This document shows positions 42,100 to 53,400 of a DNA stretch of 62,441 nucleotides, piece after piece. Source of the DNA: an uncultured bacterium (GTDB lineage Bacteria > Bacteroidota > Bacteroidia > Bacteroidales > Muribaculaceae); NCBI GenBank assembly GCA_905214735.1, contig CAJMNI010000011.1:1-62441 (forward strand), read 5' to 3'. Positions within the stretch are counted from its first letter, which is position 1; every line of letters begins with the position of its first letter. The notes under the pieces were generated by a model that did no database searches, was not told the origin of the DNA, and worked only from the letters and a program-made list of their open reading frames with translations. The translations under genes were made by a program, and so were the position numbers.

Positions 42100-42930
42100 A
42101 TGAATCTTAAATCTCTTCTGACCCGCACGGTGTCAGGTCTAATATATTGTCTAATCCTGGTTGGATGCGTGCTCTGTGGCAACATGGGCGTGATTCTGCT
42201 TGCAGCCCTTTTGTCAACGCTTGCATGTGTCGAACTTTCAAAGATCAATAATGAACTGAACTGGAACACAGCGCCGACTCTGATACTTGACATTCTCGGC
42301 TGCTATGCTCTTTCAGTAGCGTGTCTCGGCTGGCCGATGCTCTGCTGGATGTTCGTGATAATGTGTCGCCTGATCGAGCAGCTTTATCTCCACTCCGATC
42401 ATCCTTTGAAAGATCTCTCGGCCTCAGCCTTTTCTCAGATCTATATCGGACTGCCCATGGCCGTGATGGTGTCGCTGTCGTTCTATATGCACCCCAACAT
42501 TATCCTCGCGCTTCTCTTCTTTATCTGGATCAATGACACGGGTGCCTATCTTGTCGGCTCCCTCATCGGGAAACACCGTCTTTTCGAACGGATTTCCCCA
42601 AAAAAATCATGGGAGGGATTTTTTGGCGCATTGATATTTACTGTCGGTCTCGGCGCACTGTTCGGCGCTTTCTGCAACGGCTTCTTCCTCGGGACAGCCT
42701 ATATGAATATCTGGCTATGGATGGGCCTCGGCGCTGTCGTCACAGTATTCGGCACATGGGGAGACCTTGTGGAATCGATGATCAAACGCGATCTTAAAAT
42801 CAAAGATTCAGGGAATGTCATCCCGGGACATGGCGGTATTCTCGACCGTATCGATTCCCTTCTGCTTGTGCTTCCCGCAACTGCCGTCTATTTTTTCATG
42901 GTTTCTTATTTCACCGGTTTTCTCGGTTAA
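42100..42930 (+). CDS. cdsA: Phosphatidate cytidylyltransferase
   Basis: CdsA activates phosphatidic acid with CTP to give CDP-diacylglycerol. The 276-residue protein has about seven membrane helices and the family signature near the C-terminus, with SPKKSWEGFFGAL (about 167-179) and KRDLKIKDSGN followed by PGHGGILDRIDS (about 230-252). The signature Asp and Gly residues are all present. It is followed by recR at 35 bp and probably shares its transcript. Confidence 0.94.
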   Translation: MNLKSLLTRTVSGLIYCLILVGCVLCGNMGVILLAALLSTLACVELSKINNELNWNTAPTLILDILGCYALSVACLGWPMLCWMFVIMCRLIEQLYLHSDHPLKDLSASAFSQIYIGLPMAVMVSLSFYMHPNIILALLFFIWINDTGAYLVGSLIGKHRLFERISPKKSWEGFFGALIFTVGLGALFGAFCNGFFLGTAYMNIWLWMGLGAVVTVFGTWGDLVESMIKRDLKIKDSGNVIPGHGGILDRIDSLLLVLPATAVYFFMVSYFTGFLG

Positions 42931-42964
42931 TCTGATATTCTGTTTGCCCACGCATTTCTCCTGA

Positions 42965-43585
42965 ATGGAAACTCTAAATTCTTCTTTGCTTGATTCGGTC
43001 GTCACCGAACTGGCCAAGCTTCCCGGAATCGGGAGAAAAACGGCCCTGCGGCTCGCCCTCTATCTTCTCAGAAAAGAACCGGAGACAGCCCGTGCTCTTG
43101 GTCAGGCAATTATCGACATGCGCGAAGGCGTCAGCTACTGTCCGGTGTGCCATAACATCAGCGAGCAAGGAGTATGCCCGATCTGCAGCGATCCAAAACG
43201 CGATCGTTCAGTGGTCTGCGTGGTCGAAAACGTGAAGGATGTCATTACAGTCGAAGCCACAAATGAGCATCACGGCCTTTACCATGTGCTTGGCGGTCTA
43301 ATTTCTCCCCTCGACGGGATTTCCCCTTCGGATATCGAGATCGACTCCCTTGCCGAGCGTGCCGCAAAGGGGGAAATCAAGGAGGTCATTCTCGCCCTTT
43401 CCCCCACCATGGAAGGAGACACCACCAATTTCTACATCTACCGTAAACTTGCCGGTCTTCCCGTCAAGATAACCATGCTCGCCAGAGGCCTGAGCATCGG
43501 CAATGAACTGGAATATACCGACGAACTCACTCTCGGAAGATCAATTCAGAACCGCACTCTCTTTTCAGATTCATTTAAAAGTTAG
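42965..43585 (+). CDS. recR: Recombination protein RecR
   Basis: RecR works with RecO and RecF to load RecA at single-strand gaps. The 206-residue protein has the helix-hairpin-helix LPGIGRKTALRLALYLL near residue 18-35, a four-cysteine zinc site at C59, C62, C71 and C74, and a TOPRIM domain (VVCVVENVKDVITVE). Length and order are normal. The GNAT gene begins 10 bp later. Confidence 0.95.
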   Translation: METLNSSLLDSVVTELAKLPGIGRKTALRLALYLLRKEPETARALGQAIIDMREGVSYCPVCHNISEQGVCPICSDPKRDRSVVCVVENVKDVITVEATNEHHGLYHVLGGLISPLDGISPSDIEIDSLAERAAKGEIKEVILALSPTMEGDTTNFYIYRKLAGLPVKITMLARGLSIGNELEYTDELTLGRSIQNRTLFSDSFKS

Positions 43586-43594
43586 AAGGCAGAC

Positions 43595-44119
43595 ATGAAT
43601 TTTCTGGAGAACGATATTGTCAGGCTGCGTGCCGTCGAACCCGACGATGCGCTGAAAATGTGGGAATGCGACACTGATTCCTCCCAGTGGCTGCATTGCG
43701 GCATGATGGCTCCTGTCTCTAAAGAAAATCTAGCGCAATATGCTGTGACCTATAATCCTGATCCCTGGGAAGAACGCCAGCTGCGTCTTGTGATTGAACA
43801 GACCGATAACGGAAAAATGTCGGGGCTTGTCGATCTTTATCAGATGCATCCTGCGCATCATACAGCCTTTGTTGGCATTTACGTTTCGCCTGAATTCAGG
43901 CGCCGTGGGATAGCAACTTCGTCACTCCATCTTCTTGAATCGTATGCTTCCCGGTTGCTTAATGTGGCTGTGCTGGCAGCCAAGATTGCCGATGGCAACG
44001 AGGCGAGCATCCGGCTTTTCGCAAAATGCGGCTACTCCCACTGCGGCACTCTTCATCAATGGATTCAGTCGGGCGCAAAGCGTCTGAACATGATGCTGTT
44101 CGAAAAGAAATTATTTTAG
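43595..44119 (+). CDS. GNAT-family acetyltransferase
   Basis: The 174-residue protein has the GNAT fold: an N-terminal FLENDIVRLRAVEPDDALKM strand-helix, the acetyl-CoA loop GIYVSPEFRRRGIATSSL near residue 85-105, and a C-terminal helix-strand pair. It resembles the RimJ/RimL type. The substrate is unknown. It sits 10 bp after recR and may be transcribed with it. Confidence 0.82.
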   Translation: MNFLENDIVRLRAVEPDDALKMWECDTDSSQWLHCGMMAPVSKENLAQYAVTYNPDPWEERQLRLVIEQTDNGKMSGLVDLYQMHPAHHTAFVGIYVSPEFRRRGIATSSLHLLESYASRLLNVAVLAAKIADGNEASIRLFAKCGYSHCGTLHQWIQSGAKRLNMMLFEKKLF

Positions 44120-44242
44120 GCCACGTCTGAAGCCGCTACCACACTGTTAAACTTTTTCTCAACCATTCCGCTCAATTGATTGTTTTCAAGTTGAGTTAAT
44201 TCGTTATAACCCGAGAAAAATTACCCGATATATAAAAATATT

Positions 44243-45007
44243 ATGACTATGAAATTCACGAAATTATTCAAAACGTCTATGATAGCCGGTCATGTCCTGC
44301 TGACCACAGGAGCTTCACTCAATCTCACAAGCTGCACCGCCTGGAACAGCATGAACAAAACAGGCCAGGGTGCCACGGCCGGCGGCACTCTCGGAGCAGC
44401 TGTCGGAACCGGTGTCGGCGCACTTATCGGCGGGGGTAAGGGAACATGGATCGGTGCCCTTGTAGGTTCGGCTATCGGAGCAGGCACCGGCGCTCTGGTC
44501 GGAAACAGCATGGATCGTCAGCAGAAAGCCCTGCAGGAACAACTCGATGCCATGGCTGCAAAGGAAAAATCTGATTCCGCGCTCATTGTGCAGAAGGTTA
44601 AAGATAGCAACGATCTCACTGCACTGAAGCTTGTGATGGGAAATTCGGTGCTTTTCAACACTAATTCCTATACATTGTCGCCTGCCGCAGACGCCACACT
44701 GAGCCACATCGCCTATAATCTACAGCAATATCCGGAAACCGACATCACAGTTGTCGGATACACCGACAACACCGGCACTCAGGCAATCAACGACCGTCTT
44801 TCGCTCGAGCGTGCCCAAAGCGTGGTGAACTATTTGGAAAGCCAGGGAATTGCTCCAAGCCGTCTGAAAGCTATCGGCGACGGTTGGAACGACCCGATCG
44901 CAAGCAACGCCACCGCTGCCGGTAGAGCGCAGAACCGCCGTGTGGAAATTTACATCACTGCCTCCAAGCAAATGATCCAGCAAGCTGAATCACAGGTTTC
45001 CCGTTAA
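44243..45007 (+). CDS. OmpA-family lipoprotein with glycine zipper
   Basis: The 254-residue protein has a lipoprotein signal (lipobox LTSC near residue 31). A glycine-zipper region follows (about 45-90; GLY every four residues, for example GTGVGALIGGGKGTWIG). The C-terminal OmpA peptidoglycan-binding domain contains VVGYTDNTGTQAINDRLSLE and AGRAQNRRVEIY. It likely tethers the outer membrane to the cell wall. A second ATG (44249) would also give a valid signal. The gene looks monocistronic. Confidence 0.85.
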   Translation: MTMKFTKLFKTSMIAGHVLLTTGASLNLTSCTAWNSMNKTGQGATAGGTLGAAVGTGVGALIGGGKGTWIGALVGSAIGAGTGALVGNSMDRQQKALQEQLDAMAAKEKSDSALIVQKVKDSNDLTALKLVMGNSVLFNTNSYTLSPAADATLSHIAYNLQQYPETDITVVGYTDNTGTQAINDRLSLERAQSVVNYLESQGIAPSRLKAIGDGWNDPIASNATAAGRAQNRRVEIYITASKQMIQQAESQVSR

Positions 45008-45075
45008 GACCTTCATTGACACGGGCGATAAACCATTTTTGTCGAATCTGTCAAAGTTCTTAAAGGCCGTTTATA

Positions 45076-46113
45076 ATGAAAAATTATATAAAACTGGTAA
45101 TAATGGCCGTCGGGGTTTTCCTCACCGGCCATGTTTTTTCGCAATCCCCTCTCCGGACGGTTGTCGATATGAAGATGCCCAACGGCTCCCGCTACACCGG
45201 AACAGTCAACGCTGAAACAGGGGCGCTTCAGGGTTTCGGCACTATGAAATATTCGAAGAAATATATAAAGTCAAAAAGAAAGGAGGGATTGGAAAAGAAT
45301 CAGATAATCGCTGAATATCACGGCAACTGGAACAGCGACATGAAGCAGGGAATCGGTTTTGCCATAATGGCCGACAAGTCGATGCAGTTCGGACGTTATC
45401 GCAACGGAGTGTTCTCACAGCCTACTGATGCCGATTACGAAATTGGCGATGCTGTTTACGGCATTGATCTCTCACATTGGAGGGAAAACATCGACTGGGA
45501 TAATCTTGCCCTTTACTGCGATCGTAAGGGAAACGTCTATTCTGGACAGCCTGCCGACAAGTCTTGTATGCAGCCGGTGTTTTTCATTTACCTGAAGGCT
45601 TCGGAAGGGGCAAGAATGCAAGACAAGACATATCTACCCTATTCATTGGAGGCTGAAGCACGCGGAATCGCACATGGTGCCTATCACTATTTGCGGTCGG
45701 GAAGTTCGGCTGAACAGCAGGCTGAAAATTTTCTATCGATAGTCAAATGGAAAAAGGGTGACCTTCCGCCGGCACTGGATATCGAAGAGAATGCCGAAAT
45801 AGAGGCATTAGGTGAAAAAGCATATCTCGACATGGCACTTAAATGGCTAAAGATTGTCGAGAAAAAATTGAAAGTCCGTCCGATAATCTATGTGAATGAA
45901 ACAATCCGCAAGAAATACCTCCAGGGCGACAAACGCTTTAAAAAGTATCAGTTCTGGATACCGCGTTACAGAAAAGCGGGTCCGGAGAATCCCGACTGGG
46001 ATATATGGCAATTCACGCAGAAGGGACAGATAAGCGGCCATAAAGGGAATATGGACATCAATCTCTTCGACGGCAACTACAAAAAGTTCCGCAAATTCAT
46101 AAAAAGGAAATAG
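45076..46113 (+). CDS. Secreted GH25 lysozyme-like protein with MORN-type N-terminus
   Basis: The 345-residue protein has a signal peptide (cleaved near residue 22) and an N-terminal region (about 25-110) with two MORN-like strands (PNGSRYTGTVNAETGALQGFG and YHGNWNSDMKQGIGFAIM type). A GH25 muramidase domain follows from about residue 125. The candidate catalytic residues are D131 (GIDLSHW), E177 (KASEG), D235 and E237 (ALDIEE). The enzyme would cleave the MurNAc-GlcNAc bond of peptidoglycan. The MORN-like fusion is not one I recall as standard. It is followed by a bidirectional terminator. Confidence 0.82.
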   Translation: MKNYIKLVIMAVGVFLTGHVFSQSPLRTVVDMKMPNGSRYTGTVNAETGALQGFGTMKYSKKYIKSKRKEGLEKNQIIAEYHGNWNSDMKQGIGFAIMADKSMQFGRYRNGVFSQPTDADYEIGDAVYGIDLSHWRENIDWDNLALYCDRKGNVYSGQPADKSCMQPVFFIYLKASEGARMQDKTYLPYSLEAEARGIAHGAYHYLRSGSSAEQQAENFLSIVKWKKGDLPPALDIEENAEIEALGEKAYLDMALKWLKIVEKKLKVRPIIYVNETIRKKYLQGDKRFKKYQFWIPRYRKAGPENPDWDIWQFTQKGQISGHKGNMDINLFDGNYKKFRKFIKRK

Positions 46114-46145
46114 CCGTCACACCGTCACCTCATGTAATTACAGAT

Positions 46146-46184
46146 AAAAAATTTCATTGTGCGGCTGGCACAATGAAATTTTTT
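46146..46184. terminator. Bidirectional terminator
   Basis: AAAAAATTTCATTGTGC (46146-46162) is the exact reverse complement of 46168-46184, a 17-bp perfect stem with a 5-nt loop and A and T runs on the outer ends. It serves convergent GH25 and lipoprotein genes. Confidence 0.9.
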
Positions 46185-46208
46185 ATCCGATATCAGTTGG
46201 AGGGTTCC

Positions 46209-47477
46209 TTATTTCAACGAGGAGGGATAGGTTATCTCATACTCATGTTCATACTGGATTCCTGAATTTCCTATGAGAGTGACGATTGCTTTTGTCTGCA
46301 GCATCGTATTTTTCAAAATATCGATTGTGTATTTGGTCGGATCGCCAAACACTGTTTCATCCACATGTTTAAAAATATTCGCCGAAGTCTTTCCGGTCAT
46401 GCCGAACAGGCTCCAGATGCGCGAGCAGTCGCCGAAAGCGAAGTCGAGCATCTCGCTTTCCTGAATCCAGAACATATTCACGTCGAACACGCTGTGGAGA
46501 TTCTTCTCCGTCCCTGCTGAAAACGATGCCAATCCTCTTGAATCCCAGGTGATGACTTGCATGTTGTCACCGTTCCAGTCCACATCATGCACATTGGTTT
46601 CTCCGTTATCCTTCTGAGTGCTTCTGATCATCTGGCCGAGGGCATTGTAGGTCAACTCGTAAGAAACTTTATCCTCATTGTCATACTGATACCATCCGCT
46701 CACGATGCGGCCGTCGCGCATCACGGCATGATGTTCGGTTTTCTCAGTCTCTACGTTCCCATTATAATCTGTCATGGTCAGGACTTCAGTGCAGGAAACT
46801 TCGTTGCCGTTATAACGGATTTTACCTTCCGTCACGTTATCGACATAAAGCTCATGATCCTGGTTTCCGATATCGTCGCGTGTAGATACCTTTCTTTTTG
46901 ATTCAGAAGGTGCATCCGGACCGGAGACTATTTCATCTCTGCTTTTGCACATAAAGCCGGTAGGCTGGCCATCGCTGTTGAAATAGAAACGATATTCCGT
47001 CTCGCCGTCAAATTCACGACGGTCGCCATAGTTCAAATAACTTTTGACTTTGACTTTCACAGTCATTTCCTCCTCGGGAGAAGGGGTTTCGTCGGCTTCC
47101 TGTATGATAGTGAATGCATAGGAAACATCCGAGCAAAGTATCACGATATCGGCCTGACGCCTTGAACCTGTGGCATTGTCGGCAACGGTATAACTGATCG
47201 AGCATTCTCCTGCCATCCCCGAAGTCTGATGCAGAGTTATCCAATCGCTGTCTTCGCGGGTCGTTGATGCGCGTGTATATTCCACGTGGGCAGTCCATGA
47301 ATCAGTGGCATAAAACCACAATTGCATATCCTGCCCGATGGCATCAACTGTTTCTGTTTGTGACTGGCCTTCCGATGGAACGATTTTATTTCCATCATCA
47401 TCTTTGCCGTCGTCGCTGCATGAAGCAAATGATGCCATCATCGTCAACATCAGCACAAGGTGTAAGATCTTTTTCAT
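46209..47477 (-). CDS. Lipoprotein with a BACON-like domain
   Basis: The 422-residue protein has a lipoprotein signal with lipobox FASC (followed by SDDGKDDD). Residues 60-130 resemble a BACON domain (DSDWITLHQTSGMAGECSIS and VADNATGSRRQADIVILC), a beta-sandwich common in Bacteroidetes surface proteins and often mucin- or glycan-linked. The rest is beta-rich and I do not recognise it; it describes no catalytic motif. I chose ATG at 47477; a TTG six bases upstream is also in frame. It converges on GH25 and is divergent from clpB. Confidence 0.75.
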   Translation of the reverse strand: MKKILHLVLMLTMMASFASCSDDGKDDDGNKIVPSEGQSQTETVDAIGQDMQLWFYATDSWTAHVEYTRASTTREDSDWITLHQTSGMAGECSISYTVADNATGSRRQADIVILCSDVSYAFTIIQEADETPSPEEEMTVKVKVKSYLNYGDRREFDGETEYRFYFNSDGQPTGFMCKSRDEIVSGPDAPSESKRKVSTRDDIGNQDHELYVDNVTEGKIRYNGNEVSCTEVLTMTDYNGNVETEKTEHHAVMRDGRIVSGWYQYDNEDKVSYELTYNALGQMIRSTQKDNGETNVHDVDWNGDNMQVITWDSRGLASFSAGTEKNLHSVFDVNMFWIQESEMLDFAFGDCSRIWSLFGMTGKTSANIFKHVDETVFGDPTKYTIDILKNTMLQTKAIVTLIGNSGIQYEHEYEITYPSSLK

Positions 47478-47626
47478 GTGCAAAAGGTTTTAATTCGCTA
47501 TAAAGGTTATTTTCGGCGATAAAGTTAATAAATAAAATTGAATAAGCTCGTTAAATCCTGATTTTTGCTCACATCTCCCCTCTTTTTTCTGTTTTCACCG
47601 GATAATAAATCTCACCTAAAAATATT

Positions 47627-47643
47627 TTGGCACAACTATTGTT
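47627..47643 (+). promoter_or_regulatory. Sigma-54-like promoter before clpB
   Basis: TTGGCACA (47627-47634), four bases, then TTGTT (47639-47643) matches the -24/-12 consensus (TGGCACR-N4-TTGCW) except for T in place of C at the -12 GC. The distance from GG to GT is the required ten bases. Start near 47654 leaves a leader of about 30 nt. No -33/-7 pair of the usual type was found here. Confidence 0.5.
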
Positions 47644-47683
47644 TGTATCAATTGTTAAAATAATAAGAACAATCGAAAATACT

Positions 47684-50290
<2,607 letters not shown>

Positions 50291-50324
50291 TCCGGCAGCC
50301 TCTCACCTGCCAACCTGAATAAAA

Positions 50325-50375
50325 CAACCGCACTCCGCGAGCATTGAGCTTCGGAGTGCGGTTGATTTTTATTTT
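50325..50375. terminator. Bidirectional clpB/sprA terminator
   Basis: CAACCGCACTCCG (50325-50337) pairs perfectly with CGGAGTGCGGTTG (50352-50364), a 13-bp stem with a 14-nt loop. On plus it is followed by ATTTTTATTTT, on minus by TTTTATTC. It separates convergent clpB and sprA. Confidence 0.9.
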
Positions 50376-50414
50376 ATCATGTCGATCTTGCTGCGGCCTG
50401 CAGTAGATGTTCCG

Positions 50415-53400
50415 TCAGCGGGCCAGGGAGACGTTGACAGCTATACCATAATTGGAGTTCGACGTCGGATAAGCCGAGTTGCTCACGAGCGGTGTATTGG
50501 TCTGGTGGTCGAAGAAGGCCGACAGGGTGATTCGCTTGCTCAGGATATAGCTTGCCATGAAGTTGACGGAGAATGTGCTCGTTCCCTGCGTGGCCTGCGT
50601 ATATGCGGTCTCGATGCGGCGGATAAGGCTCTGGTTGTTGGAGAATGCCAGGTCGAGATTAAGCGAGAGGTCGTTGCTTACCGATCCCTGCTTGCCTCCG
50701 ATCTTCAGGATCTTGTTGAAGTTGGCAATCTTGTAGCCGGCTCCGATCGAGAGCTGCTTGCTGGTGGTCTCTACCACCTGGCCGGCCGACGTGTTGAGGT
50801 TGAGCGTGCGTGCGTCGCGATATTCGGCATTGAAGGTGAGATCGTTGAAGAGCGTGAACTTCAATCCGATCAGAGGCGCGAATTTCTCGGTGATGGCTAC
50901 CGACGGGATATTGAACGGCGAAGAGGGAATCGGCTGCTGGGTCTGCTCGTTGAGCGTGAATCCCATGTTGCCGCCGATGCCGATCCAGTTCATGAAGCTC
51001 GAATAGCTTCCTACGGCATACGTGCACTGATATGCATGCGTCAGGGTGAACGATTTGAACCAGCGGCGCATGTTGCCGAGGTTTATGAGCCCGTCGTAAG
51101 TGACTTTCCAGTTGGGGCGCATTGCGGAGAGTCCGGGGAAGGGACTGAGGTCGACATTTTCAGGCTTTTGACCGCAATAAGCGGCCACAAATGCCGGAAT
51201 CAGCACATCGGAACTTGTGGCGCTGACTGTCCCCTGTTCCGGATTGAAAGGAGTTCCTCCGAGAGCGTTCCCTTCCATGAATCCGGTAGAGGGATAAGTG
51301 TGTCCCATATACTGGCCTTCATATCTCTGGGCCACGCGCGGAATATATTCGATGAATTTGCTAAACGCATCGTTGGCATAACCGTTGCTTGCCTTTGAAT
51401 TGCGCAGGGCTGTCGGGAATGCCCAGCATGTATGCATGTAGGAACCGGCATAGGTCGTCGGCATTCCGGAATACATGAACTGCATCTGCTCGGTCTTGCT
51501 GTCGGTCATGTTCGAGGTCAGCACGATCTTCAGACCCCTAATCGGTTCGAGGGTCAGCTCGAAGTTGAACTCCTGGCTCTTCGACCAGATTGCGGGCGAC
51601 ACCTGCTCGCTGTCGGTGATGAGCCATCCGCGCTCCAGAGCCTTGTCGACATAACTCTTGTCGTAGAAGCCGAAGGCGAAATCAAGACCGGGAGACATCG
51701 GCCCGTAAGACTTTGACTGCCCGAAGGCATTTCCGACATTGGGCGAGAAGAGCGGGATATTGAGCGAATGAGTGCTTCTCCATTTGAAGGAAAGCGAACG
51801 CGGCATCATCAGAAACCGCAGCGTGTAGGCCGCAAGCTCGGAAGCGAAATTCTTGTCGCTACTCTTCACATCCTGGCGGATAAGCAGTTTTGCCGTGTAT
51901 GTTCCTGTGTCGGTTATCTCAATCGTATTGGCGTCTTTCACCTTCCATTTCAGTCTGCGGGGAACTCCGTCAACCGTGGCCGAGAACTTAAGCTTTTTCG
52001 TGTTGAGATTATGTTTCACGAGTGTCGAAGAGTCGCTTCGGAGAGTGACGGCTCTTTCGAATTTCTTGACTTTCTTATCCTTGTCCTCCTTGTTATTCTT
52101 TTTATTCTTGTCGTTGCGGTTGTTTTTGTTGTTGCCGCGGGCCTTCGACGAATTGGAGAATCTCTTGTTGATGTTCTGGAGATATTTGCTCTTGTTGAAG
52201 AGAGTCTCAAAGTTCAGGCGGGCGTCGGCATTCCACGACGACTGGTTCTGAATTGAGTTGCCGAGATAGACGTCGTCGACCGTAGCACCTTTGTCCCAGC
52301 GATAGGTGGAGTTGTAGCTTACGCTTCCGGTGAGATAATCGAGCACCGGAATCTTGTTGAACGGCGCGCGATACGTGCCTGTGAAAGTCTGGTTATAGTT
52401 CCAGGGTGTGCCGAGATGTTTGAGCGATGTGAGCACAGTGTCTTTCCAGGCGCGGTATTCGTCGGGGAAGAGCCTCTTGTTGACTGCGCCGATCGTCTCT
52501 TCGATTCTGGCCGTAGTGTTGCTGCTGAACAAGAGCGACAGCGACTTGATCAGATTCCACGTGATGCTCAGCTGGCGGTCCCATGTGAAGTTCTTGCTCA
52601 CCTGGGCTGGCTGGTCGAAGTCTACGTCGACTTCGCTGCGGGCCTGCGACTCGTAGTAATAACGGTGGATGTTGGTGTAGAACGTCAGGTTGTTGAAGAG
52701 CCAGTTGATCTCCCAGTCTTTGAAGAACTTTGCGGTCTTGCTCTTCCCTTTTATCCAGCCAAACGGTTTGAGGGGCTTGATATAGGGGGTATAGCTATAT
52801 TGGAAGCTGCCGCGATAGTCGTTGGTGATCTCATATTGAGTGGTCGGATCGACATTCTTCTGCTTGTTGAAGGAGAACGTCAGCGTGAAGTTGGCGGGAT
52901 CCCAGGGCATCGGGGTCTTGCTCTGCACGTTGAAGCGGAAGTTCGAAATCGAGAAGCTTTCCACCGTTTTCTTTGTCACTGCGTAAGAATTGATGGAGTC
53001 GCGCTCATGTTTGGTTGCGGCAGCATCGAGAGCATCCTTGAGCAGAATATCCTGGTCAAGGGGGTTGTATTTAGGCGTTGTGGTCTCCTGCGAACGCGAA
53101 TAATAGATCGGCGCGGAGAGCTTGGCTTTCGGGGGTATGATCTTTCCGACATCACCCTGTACTGTGAGGTTATACTGGTCGTAGGTGTCGAGGCGACGGG
53201 ATGCGAGTCCCTGGTCAACGGCCCCGAAGCCATCGGTCTCGCGGTGGTAGGTAAAGTTGACCGAGGCGATGTCGCTGAGCATTAGCGAGGCGTTGGCATT
53301 GAGCGCCCAGCCTCCCGACTCATTGAAGTCGGTGACCTTGAGCTCGTTGACCCAGACCGTTCCGTCTTTCACCGAGTTCGACCTGTTGCGGACTCCGATA

